The notes below the pieces were generated by a model, which searched no databases, had not been told where the DNA came from, and saw only the letters and a program-made list of their open reading frames with translations. 64,000 bases of DNA, from assembly GCA_044463125.1 (NCBI GenBank), contig JBIQMS010000002.1, positions 62,001 through 126,000 of the forward strand, in the 5' to 3' direction. This DNA comes from CAYMZZ01 sp044463125 (GTDB lineage: Bacteria > Bacteroidota > Bacteroidia > Chitinophagales > Chitinophagaceae). Made by a program: the position numbers and the translations under genes. Below, in pieces: positions 8,494 through 18,575 of the stretch; positions within the stretch are counted from its first letter, which is position 1, and each line of letters begins with the position of its first letter.

Positions 8494-8523
8494 AAAAAAA
8501 AGCTGCCCCTTTCGGAACAGCTT
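8494..8523 (-). terminator. Intrinsic terminator of gldJ
   Basis: On the minus strand a 10-bp stem (AAGCTGTTCC with GGGGCAGCTT, two G-U pairs) closes on a GAAA tetraloop and runs into eight T. It begins 28 bases after the gldJ stop codon. Confidence 0.9.
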
Positions 8524-8550
8524 TCTGTAGGTTTATGAAAGAAAAATTGT

Positions 8551-10119
8551 TTAGCGTTTCTGGCGCTTGGTCGGGAATTGCTGACCCACTTTGCGGCCAT
8601 TACCTTCGGGGCTACCCATGCGGTCCATGGCGCAACGGAAACCGAGTGTGCTCAGGGCCTGATCTTCCTCGAGGAAGCGGCGGGTGCCGGGGCTTAGCCA
8701 GTAGGCACGGTCGTTCCAGCTACCACCTTTGTACACACGCGAGTGGTCGCTCACCAGGGTAGTTACACCATAACCATACTGAACCATTGAGGCTGTATCA
8801 CCATCGAGATAGTTGATTACATCACCACGCTGATAGTTGCGGCGGTCTTTGCTTTCGGCATCGGTAACATCTACCATACGTACGCGGCCGGTAGTATCGT
8901 TGATCTCAGCTTCACCTGTATTGGGGTCTTTGTAGATCTTCCTGTACTTGTTACCACGGAAAGGAGCGGGCATATCGTCGAAATCCATAGTGTTGAGCGG
9001 ACGATACACATCCTGTACCCATTCGCTTACATTACCAGCCATGTTATACAAACCGAAGCCATTGGGATAGAAGGAGGTAACTTCTGCAGTATAGAAAGCA
9101 CGGTCGTTCAAACCACCTGCCACACCGGCATTATCACCCGAGCCACGCTTAAAGTTGGCCAGGAAAGCACCCTGCCAGCTACCATGGCGCGTATCGCGAA
9201 GTCCGTTTACGTTTTGCGACCAGGGATACACTTGCTTATTGCTTACCAGTTCCTCACCGCGCTTACCTTCTTTGCGGCTGGGGCGGGGGTTCTGGTCAAT
9301 CAAACCATAAGCGGCATATTCCCACTCTGCTTCAATGGGCAGGCGATAGTTGGGGAGCAGCAAACCATCTTCAAAAGTCACTTTTGTCCGGGGCTGACCC
9401 TGGGGGGTCTTCAACGGATTCTTTTTGGAAGTGGCCGTTTTACCGGGAGCGGTTTGATACAGATCGAGCAGGTACGACTTGGTCGTAAAGTTGTTGGAAC
9501 CCTGCTGACCCATCACGCTTTGTTCATTAATATAGCCTTTGTCCATCAGGATGCCTTCATTCACCCTGTCGCTACGCCACAGGCAGAAATCGGTAGCCTG
9601 CTGCCAGCTTACACCTACTACAGGGTAGTAGTTGAAGCCGGGGTGGCGGAAATAGTATTCCACCATAGGCTCATTATAGCTCAGCTCGCTGCGCCATACC
9701 AGGGTATCGGGCAACGCGCCTTCAATAATCGGAATGTTTACGGGATCGGAGGGGTCGAACACACGCTGCAACCAGTACAGGTATTCACGGTAGTGTACGT
9801 TGGCCACCTCAGTACGGTCGATATAAAACGACGGTACAGAAACCCGGCGGGGGATATTGTTCCAGTCGCCCATTACATCTTCTTCAGTCTGGCCCATAGT
9901 AAAGGTACCGCCCTGAACAAAGATGAGACCGGGACCCGTTTGCTGGTCCTTGGCCTGAGCTACCTGGAAGCCGCCCATTTTTTTGTCATTGTAGTTCCAT
10001 CCTGTAACGTCGGATTTGGCGGACTTCTTCTTAAAAAGACCACCATTTTTGCAGGATGCGAGCAGCATCACACAGGATAATAGGATAAATAGATTTTTCA
10101 CGCTCATTGTTTTTTGCAT
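8551..10119 (-). CDS. gldJ: Gliding motility / type IX secretion lipoprotein GldJ
   Basis: 522 aa. Lipoprotein signal with the lipid cysteine at C23 (MLLASC), then a formylglycine-generating-enzyme-like (SUMF1) domain from about 62 to 505, beginning PGLIFVQGGTFTMGQ and including the family-typical NMAGNVSEWVQD, KGGSWND and GFRCAMD. GldJ is a structural, not enzymatic, member of this fold and is needed for type IX secretion and gliding. GldK is the nearest alternative, but the gene pair with porU-porV and the DWNNIPRRV region favour GldJ. It is transcribed divergently from porU. Confidence 0.85.
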   Translation of the reverse strand: MQKTMSVKNLFILLSCVMLLASCKNGGLFKKKSAKSDVTGWNYNDKKMGGFQVAQAKDQQTGPGLIFVQGGTFTMGQTEEDVMGDWNNIPRRVSVPSFYIDRTEVANVHYREYLYWLQRVFDPSDPVNIPIIEGALPDTLVWRSELSYNEPMVEYYFRHPGFNYYPVVGVSWQQATDFCLWRSDRVNEGILMDKGYINEQSVMGQQGSNNFTTKSYLLDLYQTAPGKTATSKKNPLKTPQGQPRTKVTFEDGLLLPNYRLPIEAEWEYAAYGLIDQNPRPSRKEGKRGEELVSNKQVYPWSQNVNGLRDTRHGSWQGAFLANFKRGSGDNAGVAGGLNDRAFYTAEVTSFYPNGFGLYNMAGNVSEWVQDVYRPLNTMDFDDMPAPFRGNKYRKIYKDPNTGEAEINDTTGRVRMVDVTDAESKDRRNYQRGDVINYLDGDTASMVQYGYGVTTLVSDHSRVYKGGSWNDRAYWLSPGTRRFLEEDQALSTLGFRCAMDRMGSPEGNGRKVGQQFPTKRQKR

Positions 10120-10286
10120 AAACCTATGAATTGGAATATTTTTAACGGCCGTTTAGGTGATATTATTGTTTGGATAAAAGATTTCAGTGCCGTATCTGCG
10201 AATATAATCACTTTCAATAAATTACAAATTAGCATAACTACCCCTTCCGTGCCGGGAATCTACGATTCCGGGATGTTGAGTTTCCG

Positions 10287-13200
10287 ATGCTGATGCGAAA
10301 ACCATACCTGCTGCTTAGCGTCTTTTGCTGCCTGCTGCCTGCCCTGCTTTTGCAGGCCCAGCGCGGTTATCGGAACCAGTCCGTTCTGGCTTCGGGCAAC
10401 TGGTATCAAATCAGTGTACAACAAACCGGAGTTTACAAAGTTGATGGGGCTTTTTTGCAAAAGCTCGGTATTGCGGCAAATGGTATACCCAGTTCCTCTA
10501 TCCGGGTGCATGGGTATGGGGGCGCCATGTTGCCGGAAGATAACTCCACCCCAATACCCGACGACCTGCCGGAGCTGGCCATTTGGGTAGAAGATGGGGG
10601 CGATGGCAGCTTTAATGGATCGGACTATTTTCTATTTTTTGCGGAGGGGCCCGATAGCTGGGCAAAGGATTCATTGAACCGAAGGTTCCGGCATCAAAGA
10701 AATCTGTATAGCCGGTCCTCCTATTATTATATAAGCATTCAGGGTGCGGGATTGCGTTTGAATGAACAGGCAAATCCGCCTTCCGCCGCGCAAACCGTTA
10801 CCAGTTACGATGCCCGCTTTTTTCATGAGCTGGATACCATCAATTTTTTAGCCAGTGGCAAGGAATGGTATGGCGAAGAGTTTGCCGAAGCGCCGGGCAA
10901 AACCCTGAGCCGAAGCTTTACACTGAATGCAGGGGACGTGCTTGCCAATTCCCAGGCGAGGCTTCGCATTTCCTGTATAGCCCGATCGGTGGGCGCCTCC
11001 AGCCGCTATGAGCTGGGCTGGCAAAACAATAGTATTGGTTCTATGTCTGTGCTGCCTACTGGTGCGGGGCAATATGATCTTTTTGCACGTGAAGCGGAAT
11101 CGGAATTCAGTTTTTCGTACCAGCCAGGCGCACTTCAATTGCGATTTGTTCCCGGCAGCTTCAACGCGCAGGGATGGCTCAACTGGTTTGAATTGTTTAC
11201 CCGCAACCTGCTGCGTATGGAGGGCGTTAATCAGTTACCATTTCGCGACTGGTCATCGCTGGGCAATGGGCCTGCCAGCTATGTGCTGACCAATACACCG
11301 CCAAGTTTACGGGTATGGGATGTTACCGATGGAAGAGTGCCGGTTCAAATGCGGCTTGTTGCCAACAGCAATGGTCATCAATTCAATCGCGAAACCGACC
11401 GGTTACGGGAGTATATCGCTTTTGATCCGGCTCAGGCATTGGTGCCCGAGGCAAAGGGAGCTATCGCCGCACAGAACCTGCATGGGACTGAGCCGGTGGA
11501 TTATATCATTATCTGTCACCCGCAATTGCGGACACAGGCCGAGCGACTGGCGGAATTGCACCGGCAGCAACAATCGTTACGGGTGCTGGTAACCGGTACC
11601 GACCAGGTGTACCATGAGTTTGCCAGCGGCCGACCCGACCCCGTGGCAATTCGCAACTATGTAAAAATGTATTATGACAAGTACGGGCAGAATGCCGATG
11701 ACCGGCTGAAATATCTGCTGCTGTTCGGGGATGCTTCCTACGACAACCTCGACCGGCTATCGATTAATACCAGCCTGGTGCCGGCCTGGCAAAACGGGTT
11801 TTCGCTGGATGTGCTGGCTACCTATGCGAGCGATGATTTTTTTGGTTTTTTGGAAGATGAGGAAGACATTAATAGCGGGCTCCGCATTAATGATCTGGAT
11901 ATTGGAATTGGGCGTATTCCTGCCGCCAGTGAGCAGCAGGCCAGGCAGTATGTAGATAAAGTGGAGGCTTACCTGAGCAGCGCATCGTTGGGCCCCTGGC
12001 GTACACAATTAGGTTTTGTAGCCGATGATGAGGATCAAAATCAACACCTGATAGATGCCGAATCTGTATCGGCAGAAGCAAATCGTGTGGCTCCCGATTT
12101 CGAGATACAAAAGATTTATCTTGATGCGTTTCCACAGCAAGCTACTGCTGGTGGCAGCAGCTATCCGCTGGTAAATCAGGCCATCGACAATCAAATACTG
12201 AACGGCAACCTGATCTGGAGTTTTTCGGGACATGGGGGTCCACGCCGCCTGGCCGATGAAACCATTCTCGATCAGGGTATCGTGGATGGCTGGCAAAACG
12301 AGAACCGGCTGCCATTGTTTTTAACAGCAACCTGCGATTTTGCTCCTTACGACAACCCTTTGGTCCCAAGCCTGGGCGAAAATATACTGCTGCGTGCCCG
12401 AACGGGCGCCATAGCTTTGCTCACCACCACCCGCATTGTATTTAGTTACAGCAACCGGGTGATGCACGAAAACTATATTCGCTATGCGATGGAGCGCGAT
12501 GCCAATGGTCGCTACCGCAGCCTGGGCGAAGCCATCCGCGCCGCCAAAAATTATACCTATCAAACCAGCGGCGACCTGGCCAATAACCGGAAGTTTACCT
12601 TGCTGGGAGATCCGGCGCTGAGCCTTGCTTTTCCGCAACATCAGGTGCAACTGACAAGGGTAAATGGCCGTGACCTCGCGCAGGCCGATACCCTGCGGGC
12701 TGCGGAGGAAATTACCATGGAAGGGGAGGTAAGGAACCGCTCTGGTCAATTGCTCACGGATTTTGATGGGACCCTCTCCGCAACTGTGTTCGACAAAATT
12801 GCCCAGGTAAGTACCCTGGGCAATGATGCCGGCAGCCCGGTTACCAGCTTTCAAAGCTGGAACCAGCTCTTGTTTAAAGGTAAAGCCACCGTGCGGGCAG
12901 GTCGTTTTCAGTTTCAGTTTAAGGTCCCCAAAGATATCCGTTATCAACCCGGCCGGGGCCGGGTGAGCCTTTATGCGGAAAATGGCAACATGGATGCTAT
13001 GGGCATGGAGGGATCATTACTGGTAGGGGGCTCATCCACAGCCGCGGACCTGGACACCGAGGGGCCAGCCATCCGGATATTCCTAAACGATACCAAATTT
13101 GTGCAGGGTGGTACCAGCAATGAAAAGCCACTGCTGTTGCTGGAACTGGCCGACTCTTCCGGCATCAATACCCTGGGCACCGGTATTGGCCACGACCTGA

Positions 13201-13712
13201 CGGTGATGATTGATAATGACCCCGACCAAATGTATGTGCTGAATGAATATTATGAAGCGGAGCTCGACAGCTACCGTCGCGGCAAACTCCGTTTTCAGCT
13301 TCCCCGGCTGGAGCCGGGTTTTCACACCCTGAAAGTGAAAGCATGGGATGCCGTGAACAATTCTTCGGAAGCCAGTCTCGACTTTGTCGTGGCTGCCGAT
13401 GAGGAGCTGGTGTTGAGCCATGTTCTCAACTACCCCAATCCCTTTACCACCCGAACCCAGTTTTGGTTTGAGCACAATCAGCCGGGTCAGGAGCTATGGG
13501 TTCGTTTACAGGTATTTACACTTACCGGGCGCGTAATAAAAACCATTCAAAAAACAATAAATACACCCGGCAACCGTTCAAGTGAACTGGAATGGGATGG
13601 AAGGGACGAGTTTGGAGACAAAGTGGCCAGAGGAGTCTATCTTTACCGGCTTACGGTAACCGCCCCCGGAAAGAAAAAAAAGGAAAAAATAGAAAAACTG
13701 GTTATCTTTTGA
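10287..13712 (+). CDS. porU: Type IX secretion sortase PorU
   Basis: 1141 aa. Signal peptide (LLSVFCCLLPALLLQAQ) followed by a peptidase C25 (gingipain-like) domain with the catalytic histidine H649 in SGHGG and cysteine C683 in TATCDFAPYDNP. The C-terminal 90 residues resemble a type IX secretion sorting domain (NYPNPF...GVYLYRLTV). PorU sits on the outer membrane with PorV, cleaves the C-terminal signals of cargo proteins and attaches them to A-LPS. A second ATG at 10293 could equally be the start. porV follows after about 90 bases. Confidence 0.93.
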   Translation: MLMRKPYLLLSVFCCLLPALLLQAQRGYRNQSVLASGNWYQISVQQTGVYKVDGAFLQKLGIAANGIPSSSIRVHGYGGAMLPEDNSTPIPDDLPELAIWVEDGGDGSFNGSDYFLFFAEGPDSWAKDSLNRRFRHQRNLYSRSSYYYISIQGAGLRLNEQANPPSAAQTVTSYDARFFHELDTINFLASGKEWYGEEFAEAPGKTLSRSFTLNAGDVLANSQARLRISCIARSVGASSRYELGWQNNSIGSMSVLPTGAGQYDLFAREAESEFSFSYQPGALQLRFVPGSFNAQGWLNWFELFTRNLLRMEGVNQLPFRDWSSLGNGPASYVLTNTPPSLRVWDVTDGRVPVQMRLVANSNGHQFNRETDRLREYIAFDPAQALVPEAKGAIAAQNLHGTEPVDYIIICHPQLRTQAERLAELHRQQQSLRVLVTGTDQVYHEFASGRPDPVAIRNYVKMYYDKYGQNADDRLKYLLLFGDASYDNLDRLSINTSLVPAWQNGFSLDVLATYASDDFFGFLEDEEDINSGLRINDLDIGIGRIPAASEQQARQYVDKVEAYLSSASLGPWRTQLGFVADDEDQNQHLIDAESVSAEANRVAPDFEIQKIYLDAFPQQATAGGSSYPLVNQAIDNQILNGNLIWSFSGHGGPRRLADETILDQGIVDGWQNENRLPLFLTATCDFAPYDNPLVPSLGENILLRARTGAIALLTTTRIVFSYSNRVMHENYIRYAMERDANGRYRSLGEAIRAAKNYTYQTSGDLANNRKFTLLGDPALSLAFPQHQVQLTRVNGRDLAQADTLRAAEEITMEGEVRNRSGQLLTDFDGTLSATVFDKIAQVSTLGNDAGSPVTSFQSWNQLLFKGKATVRAGRFQFQFKVPKDIRYQPGRGRVSLYAENGNMDAMGMEGSLLVGGSSTAADLDTEGPAIRIFLNDTKFVQGGTSNEKPLLLLELADSSGINTLGTGIGHDLTVMIDNDPDQMYVLNEYYEAELDSYRRGKLRFQLPRLEPGFHTLKVKAWDAVNNSSEASLDFVVAADEELVLSHVLNYPNPFTTRTQFWFEHNQPGQELWVRLQVFTLTGRVIKTIQKTINTPGNRSSELEWDGRDEFGDKVARGVYLYRLTVTAPGKKKKEKIEKLVIF

Positions 13713-13803
13713 TGTGTATGCCGGATTGTCAAATTTTTACCTTAACCATTTCAATTTCATTTTCAATAGCATACATTTACAATTCAATAAAACACACTAT
13801 CTA

Positions 13804-14919
13804 ATGAGACCAACTGCTTTAAAACTAACTGCGGGTGTTCTGTTTTTGTGCAGCCTGGCTTCTTCTTTGAAAGCACAGGATAATTCAATTAATGTGGTGA
13901 CCACGGCTGTTCCTTTCTTACGCATTTCACCCGACGCGCGTTCGGGCGGTATGGGCGATTTGGGTGTGGCTACTTCTCCGGATGCCGTTTCCGGTTTCTG
14001 GAATATGGGTAAAGTGGCATTCAATGAATCAAAAGGTGGCATTGCCGCTACCTATACTCCCTGGTTGAAAGACCTGGTATCGGATGTGTACCTGGCTTCG
14101 CTTTCGGGTTATTATAAGTTCGACGAAAACCAGGCCCTGAGCGCCAACCTGCGCTATTTCAGCCTGGGTAATATTCAGTTTACCGATCAGAATGGTAACC
14201 TGAATGGTAATGGTAAGCCCCGTGAGTTTGGTATCGATGTGGGTTACTCACGCAAGCTCTCTTCCAAAGTAGGTTTGGGTGTGGCCCTCCGTTATATCAA
14301 TTCTGACCTCGCATCCGGCGCGCCCTCTGGCGGTAATACTTATAAAGTAGGTAGCTCGGTAGCCGGTGATATCGGTCTTTATTATGATAACAAGAATGAG
14401 AATGGCGATGGCTTTACATTCGGTGCTTCATTGTCGAACCTTGGCGCCAAAATCGCTTATACCGATAATGCGGACCAGAAAGATTTTATCCCCGCCAATA
14501 TGGGCCTGGGTGTAACCTATAACAAGAATTTCGACGAAGCTAACAAAATCATGTTTGGTGTCGATTTCAACAAGATCCTGGTACCCACTCTGGAAGATCC
14601 TAACAATATTGCCGACTACCGTAGCAAGGGTGTTGTGAGTAGCTGGTTTAGCTCCTTCAGCGATTTCCCCGGACAGGCCAGTGTATCGGTGGGTGCGGAA
14701 TACTGGTACAATAACCAGTTTGCCCTGCGTGGTGGTTATTTCTTCGAAGATAAGTCTCGTGGCAACCGCCGCTATTTCACAGCCGGTGTGGGATTGAAGT
14801 ACAATGTATTTGGTCTGAACTTCTCGTACCTGGCGCCCTCCGGCTCAGGTGTAACCCGCAATCCGCTGTCGAATACCCTGCGTTTCTCAGTGATTTTTGA
14901 TTTGGATGGAGGAGAGTGA
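13804..14919 (+). CDS. porV: Type IX secretion outer membrane protein PorV (LptO)
   Basis: 371 aa from the ATG at 13804, chosen because it gives a proper signal peptide (LTAGVLFLCSLASSLKAQD); the frame is open further upstream to 13714 but the extension is not signal-like. The mature protein starts with VVTTAVPFLRISPDARSGGMGD, the PorV/LptO hallmark, and is a FadL-like outer membrane barrel. It shuttles secreted cargo to the PorU sortase. It is the last gene before a long repeat-filled gap. Confidence 0.93.
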   Translation: MRPTALKLTAGVLFLCSLASSLKAQDNSINVVTTAVPFLRISPDARSGGMGDLGVATSPDAVSGFWNMGKVAFNESKGGIAATYTPWLKDLVSDVYLASLSGYYKFDENQALSANLRYFSLGNIQFTDQNGNLNGNGKPREFGIDVGYSRKLSSKVGLGVALRYINSDLASGAPSGGNTYKVGSSVAGDIGLYYDNKNENGDGFTFGASLSNLGAKIAYTDNADQKDFIPANMGLGVTYNKNFDEANKIMFGVDFNKILVPTLEDPNNIADYRSKGVVSSWFSSFSDFPGQASVSVGAEYWYNNQFALRGGYFFEDKSRGNRRYFTAGVGLKYNVFGLNFSYLAPSGSGVTRNPLSNTLRFSVIFDLDGGE

Positions 14920-15262
14920 GAGAGAGTTGAAAGTGGTAAGTAGAAAGTAGTAAGTAGAAAGTAGAAAGTAGAAAGTAGTAAGTAGAAAGTAGGAGGTAGG
15001 ACGTAGGAAGTAGTTAAAAGATAGTATCTGCGAATATCTGCGGATAAATCTGCGCTTATCTGCGGGAACTGCTTCAGCACTTTAATCAGCTTCAAAGTTC
15101 AGGAGAGTTTTCCCGCAGATAAGCGCAGATTGTTACGCAGATGAGCGCAGATAAGTGATTAATGTAGAAAGTGTCAACTTTTTTAGGACGATACAAAGTG
15201 GGAAGTGAGATGTTTTGAGTAGGAGGCTGAAACTTTATTATGTTCGCAATAAGAATTCATTA
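14920..15262. repeat. Intergenic repeats with ATCTGCG palindrome (locus B)
   Basis: GTAAGTAGAAAGTAG words (14935-15015) lead into an ATCTGCG palindrome (15026-15152) whose core reads CTTCAGCACTTTAA ... AAAGTTCAGGAG. Its right tip continues as GTGTCAACTTTTTTAGGACG (15171-15190). The mirrored partner of the first words is the AAACCTTAAACTTTCAAC stretch just before ispF. No gene seen. Confidence 0.75.
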
Positions 15263-15263
15263 A

Positions 15264-15294
15264 CCCCCTAAGCCAATTTGGTTTAGGGGGTTTT
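15264..15294. terminator. Intrinsic terminator between porV and ispF
   Basis: CCCCCTAA pairs with TTAGGGGG, and CCAA with TTGG inside the loop, followed by TTTT on the plus strand. It probably ends the porU-porV transcript. Confidence 0.75.
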
Positions 15295-15414
15295 GCTTTG
15301 TAGCTTTGCCCGAATCATTCGGAAGAAAGCATATTAGCAACAACTTTCATCCATTTTCCCCAACCCTTCCATCATAAACCTTAAACTTTCAACTTTAAAC
15401 TCTAAACTTCTCTC

Positions 15415-15888
15415 ATGCGTATCGGATCCGGTATCGATTTTCATCAATTAGTAGAAGGCAGAAAATTCTGGTTAGGTGGCGTGGAGATTCCTTATCATAA
15501 GGGAGGCCTGGGGCATAGCGATGCCGATGTATTATTGCATGCTATTTGCGATGCCTTGCTGGGCGCTTTAGCGCTTGGCGATATCGGCGTTCATTTTCCG
15601 GATACCGATCCGGCCTACAAGGATATCGACAGCAAGATTCTCCTCGAGCGTACGGTAGCATTGGTTCGCGAGAAGGGTTATACCATCGGGAATATCGACA
15701 GTTCCCTTTGCCTCGAAGCGCCAAAGATCAAACCCTTTGTGCCGGTAATGCAGGAAACCATCGCCCGTATCGCGGGCATTACGGTTCAGGATATTTCCAT
15801 CAAAGCCACCACAACCGAGAAAATGGGTTTTGTGGGCCGCGGCGAAGGCGTGGTGGCGCTGGCTACCGTGTTGTTGAAGCCGATTTGA
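15415..15888 (+). CDS. ispF: 2-C-methyl-D-erythritol 2,4-cyclodiphosphate synthase
   Basis: 157 aa, the normal size. The zinc site GIDFH (D8, H10), SDADVLLHAICDALLGA and the C-terminal TTEKMGFVGRGEG are all present. It cyclises CDP-methylerythritol 2-phosphate in the non-mevalonate isoprenoid pathway in the cytoplasm. It is first of a four-gene plus-strand series (ispF, dut, DUF4292, EnvC-like). Confidence 0.96.
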   Translation: MRIGSGIDFHQLVEGRKFWLGGVEIPYHKGGLGHSDADVLLHAICDALLGALALGDIGVHFPDTDPAYKDIDSKILLERTVALVREKGYTIGNIDSSLCLEAPKIKPFVPVMQETIARIAGITVQDISIKATTTEKMGFVGRGEGVVALATVLLKPI

Positions 15889-15915
15889 TGGCCCGGCTTT
15901 CCTATATTTGCAGGA

Positions 15916-16353
15916 ATGCTTTCGGTAAAAATCATCAATCATTCCAGTTTCCCCCTGCCCACTTATGCCACACCCGGTTCATCGGGTATGGATATCAGGG
16001 CCAATATTGAATCGCCCATGGCCATACGCCCGCTGGAGCGCTTGCTGGTACCTACAGGACTTCGTATTGAATTGCCCATCGGCTATGAGGCGCAGATAAG
16101 GCCTCGCAGTGGTATGGCCATCAAACAGGGCATCAGTTGCCTGAATACGCCCGGTACCATCGACGCGGATTACCGGGGTGAAATAAAAGTTATCCTGATC
16201 AATCTATCGCCCGACGAACAGGTAATACAACCGGGGGACCGCATCGCGCAAATGGTGATACAAAAAATTGAACAGGTGGCCTGGCAGCCTGTGGAAGAAT
16301 TGTCTGCCAGCGAAAGAGCGGAAGGTGGCTTTGGCCACACCGGCACAAAATAA
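15916..16353 (+). CDS. dut: dUTP diphosphatase
   Basis: 145 aa. The trimeric dUTPase motifs are in order: SGMDIRA, RPRSGMA, GTIDADYRGEI, RIAQMVI and the C-terminal GGFGHTGT arm. It hydrolyses dUTP to dUMP, limiting uracil in DNA. The gap to ispF is 27 bases and to the next gene 8 bases, consistent with an operon. Confidence 0.96.
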   Translation: MLSVKIINHSSFPLPTYATPGSSGMDIRANIESPMAIRPLERLLVPTGLRIELPIGYEAQIRPRSGMAIKQGISCLNTPGTIDADYRGEIKVILINLSPDEQVIQPGDRIAQMVIQKIEQVAWQPVEELSASERAEGGFGHTGTK

Positions 16354-16361
16354 TAAGTAGC

Positions 16362-17180
16362 ATGATTCGATTTCTTTTTATTGGGTTCCTGGCTTTGATC
16401 CTTCTGGTTTCCTGTCGCAGTACCCGGAAAATACAGACCGCGATTTCACGGAAAGACAGCACGGTGCAGGCAAGCGTGGATTCGGTTCCCTTAAGAGCGG
16501 ACTCACTTCAGTTTATTCAACATACACTTACTAAGTTAAAGGACTCTCGGATCGATTTCGAAACTTTTTCAGCAAAGATTAATGTGGACTACCAGGGCGC
16601 TGATGGGAAGAAGTATGATGTGAACGCCAACCTGCGTATGCAAAAGGATAGCGTGATCTGGATCAGCATTACGGCCATATTTGGTATTGAAGGTTTGCGC
16701 GCTATTATCACCCAGGACTCGGTGCGTATTCTCAACAAGCAGGACAAAGTGTACACGGCGCGCAGCGTCAACTACCTGCAGGAAGTAACCGCCCTGCCGC
16801 TCAACCTGCACAGCCTGCAGGATATTATTATGGGCAACCCGGTATTTCTCGACAGCAATATTGTTTCCTACACGAAGCATGAAAATAACCATGTATCACT
16901 GCTGAGTGTGGGCGAATGGTTTAAGCACCTGCTCACCCTCAACGGAGCATCGCTGCTCGATAATAGCAAGCTGGATGATGTGGATCGTAACCGAAGCCGT
17001 ACCTGCAACCTTAGCTATACCAATTATGAGGATAAGAAAGGCGTATTGTTTTCAACACGGAGAAGGATTACGGTTGCGGAAAAATCGAAGTTGGATATCA
17101 AACTCGACTTCAAATCCTATGAGTTTAATGAAACGTTAAGTTTCCCTTTTTCGGTCCCCAAAAGCTACAAAATAGAATAA
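16362..17180 (+). CDS. DUF4292 outer membrane lipoprotein
   Basis: 272 aa. Lipoprotein signal with the lipid cysteine at C18 (ALILLVSC). The mature part has the DUF4292 pattern seen in Bacteroidota (FETFSAKINVDYQG...VNANLRMQKDSVIWIS), a LolA/LptE-like half-barrel fold by family knowledge. Function unknown. It sits between dut and the EnvC-like gene, an arrangement pointing to envelope maintenance. Confidence 0.85.
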   Translation: MIRFLFIGFLALILLVSCRSTRKIQTAISRKDSTVQASVDSVPLRADSLQFIQHTLTKLKDSRIDFETFSAKINVDYQGADGKKYDVNANLRMQKDSVIWISITAIFGIEGLRAIITQDSVRILNKQDKVYTARSVNYLQEVTALPLNLHSLQDIIMGNPVFLDSNIVSYTKHENNHVSLLSVGEWFKHLLTLNGASLLDNSKLDDVDRNRSRTCNLSYTNYEDKKGVLFSTRRRITVAEKSKLDIKLDFKSYEFNETLSFPFSVPKSYKIE

Positions 17181-17255
17181 GGGGCATACTTAATGCGACG
17201 GCTCTGCGTTAGTCGTTTTCAGCATTCGCTTTGGCAACATCAAAACAGATCGACC

Positions 17256-18575
17256 ATGAAAAAAACGCTTTACCTGCTGCTTACAGGCCTGTTCATCTGG
17301 ACCGGTGCTTTGGCGCAACAACCTTCGGCCGAGCGCCTCGAGCTGGAGCGCGAAAAGAAGGCTATTCAGGACGAACTGAACGAGATTCAGAAAGTGTACG
17401 ACAAGGTAAAGGGCCAGACCAAGCAGTCGCTGAGCCAATTGAATATGCTAAAGCGGAAGATTGCCCTGCAGGAGCGTTTTATCAGCAATATCAATAAGGA
17501 GATCCGTTTGATCAATGATGAGATCTACCTGAGCAACCTCGAGATATACCGTCTCAAGAATCAACTGGATACACTGAAGAAGGAATATGCGCGTACGGTG
17601 GTGTATGCATACAAGAACCGGAGCAGTTTCGATTATGTGAATTTCATATTCTCGGCTAGTAGTTTTAATGATGCCGTGCGTAGGGTGGCTTACCTGAAGA
17701 GCTATCGTTCCTATCGCGAAAGGCAGGTGGCTACCATCCAGGAAACCCAGGACCTGATTGCCAAAAGGCAGCAGCAACAGCAGGAGCGGATAGCTATGAA
17801 GAAGGACGTACTGGAATCGCAAAGCGAGGAGCGTTCGGCCCTGGCTTCGCAACGCCAGGAGAAGTCGAAAGTGGTGGCACAGTTCCGTTCGCAGGAAAAA
17901 GATTTGCAAAAGCAAATTGCGGCCAAGAAGAAAAGGGACCGTGATATTCAGAACGCTATCGCTGCCATCATTCGCCGCGAAATTGAAGCGGCCGAGCGGG
18001 CAGAAAAAGCGCGGGTAGCAGCGCTAAAGGCAGCCGAGGAAAAGAACAAAGCGGCGAATCCCGGCACGGGCAGTACCAGCAGCACCAAGAATACCGCTGC
18101 AGTGAGTGAAGCACCTGCCAAAAAACCGGAAAGCTATCTGGAGTTGAATGCAGTGGATGTTGCACTCGGCAACGATTTTTCGGAAAACAGGGGTAAACTA
18201 CCCTGGCCCGTGGATAATGGGTTTGTAAAAATTCCATTCGGACCCTATACCATTGAGGGAACCAACTTGCGTGATAATAATCCCGGTCTCACCATCGGCA
18301 CCCAATCGGCTGCCAATGTAAAAAGCATTTTCGATGGAGAGGTTTCCGGTGTGCACAATTATGGCGATGGGGCAGCGGTGATTATCCGGCATGGTAAATA
18401 CTACACTTCCTACAGCAACCTGCGTGCGGTGAATGTGAGCAAGGGTGATCGCGTAAAGCGGGGGCAGGTGATTGGCAAGGCCGGCGAATCCGACGATGGC
18501 AGCAGTGGCCAGGTCGATTTTATGCTGATGATCGAATCCAACAACGTAAACCCGGCCACATGGCTGCGGAGATAG
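17256..18575 (+). CDS. EnvC-like murein hydrolase activator with degenerate LytM domain
   Basis: 439 aa from the ATG at 17256, preferred over 17193 because it begins with a clean signal peptide (YLLLTGLFIWTGALAQ). A long coiled coil occupies about 25-260, then a low-complexity linker, then a LytM/M23 domain (about 300-439). The zinc ligands are missing: where peptidases have HPGxDI this protein has NPGLTI, and where they have HLHF it has VDFML. It should therefore be a periplasmic regulator of cell-wall amidases, as EnvC is, rather than a peptidase. Confidence 0.88.
   Translation: MKKTLYLLLTGLFIWTGALAQQPSAERLELEREKKAIQDELNEIQKVYDKVKGQTKQSLSQLNMLKRKIALQERFISNINKEIRLINDEIYLSNLEIYRLKNQLDTLKKEYARTVVYAYKNRSSFDYVNFIFSASSFNDAVRRVAYLKSYRSYRERQVATIQETQDLIAKRQQQQQERIAMKKDVLESQSEERSALASQRQEKSKVVAQFRSQEKDLQKQIAAKKKRDRDIQNAIAAIIRREIEAAERAEKARVAALKAAEEKNKAANPGTGSTSSTKNTAAVSEAPAKKPESYLELNAVDVALGNDFSENRGKLPWPVDNGFVKIPFGPYTIEGTNLRDNNPGLTIGTQSAANVKSIFDGEVSGVHNYGDGAAVIIRHGKYYTSYSNLRAVNVSKGDRVKRGQVIGKAGESDDGSSGQVDFMLMIESNNVNPATWLRR

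Noticed and set aside
9184..10080. 298-codon frame on the plus strand
   Set aside because: Antisense shadow of gldJ with no recognisable domain. Likewise 4780-5550, 12321-12947 and 36484-37212 are shadows of well-supported genes.
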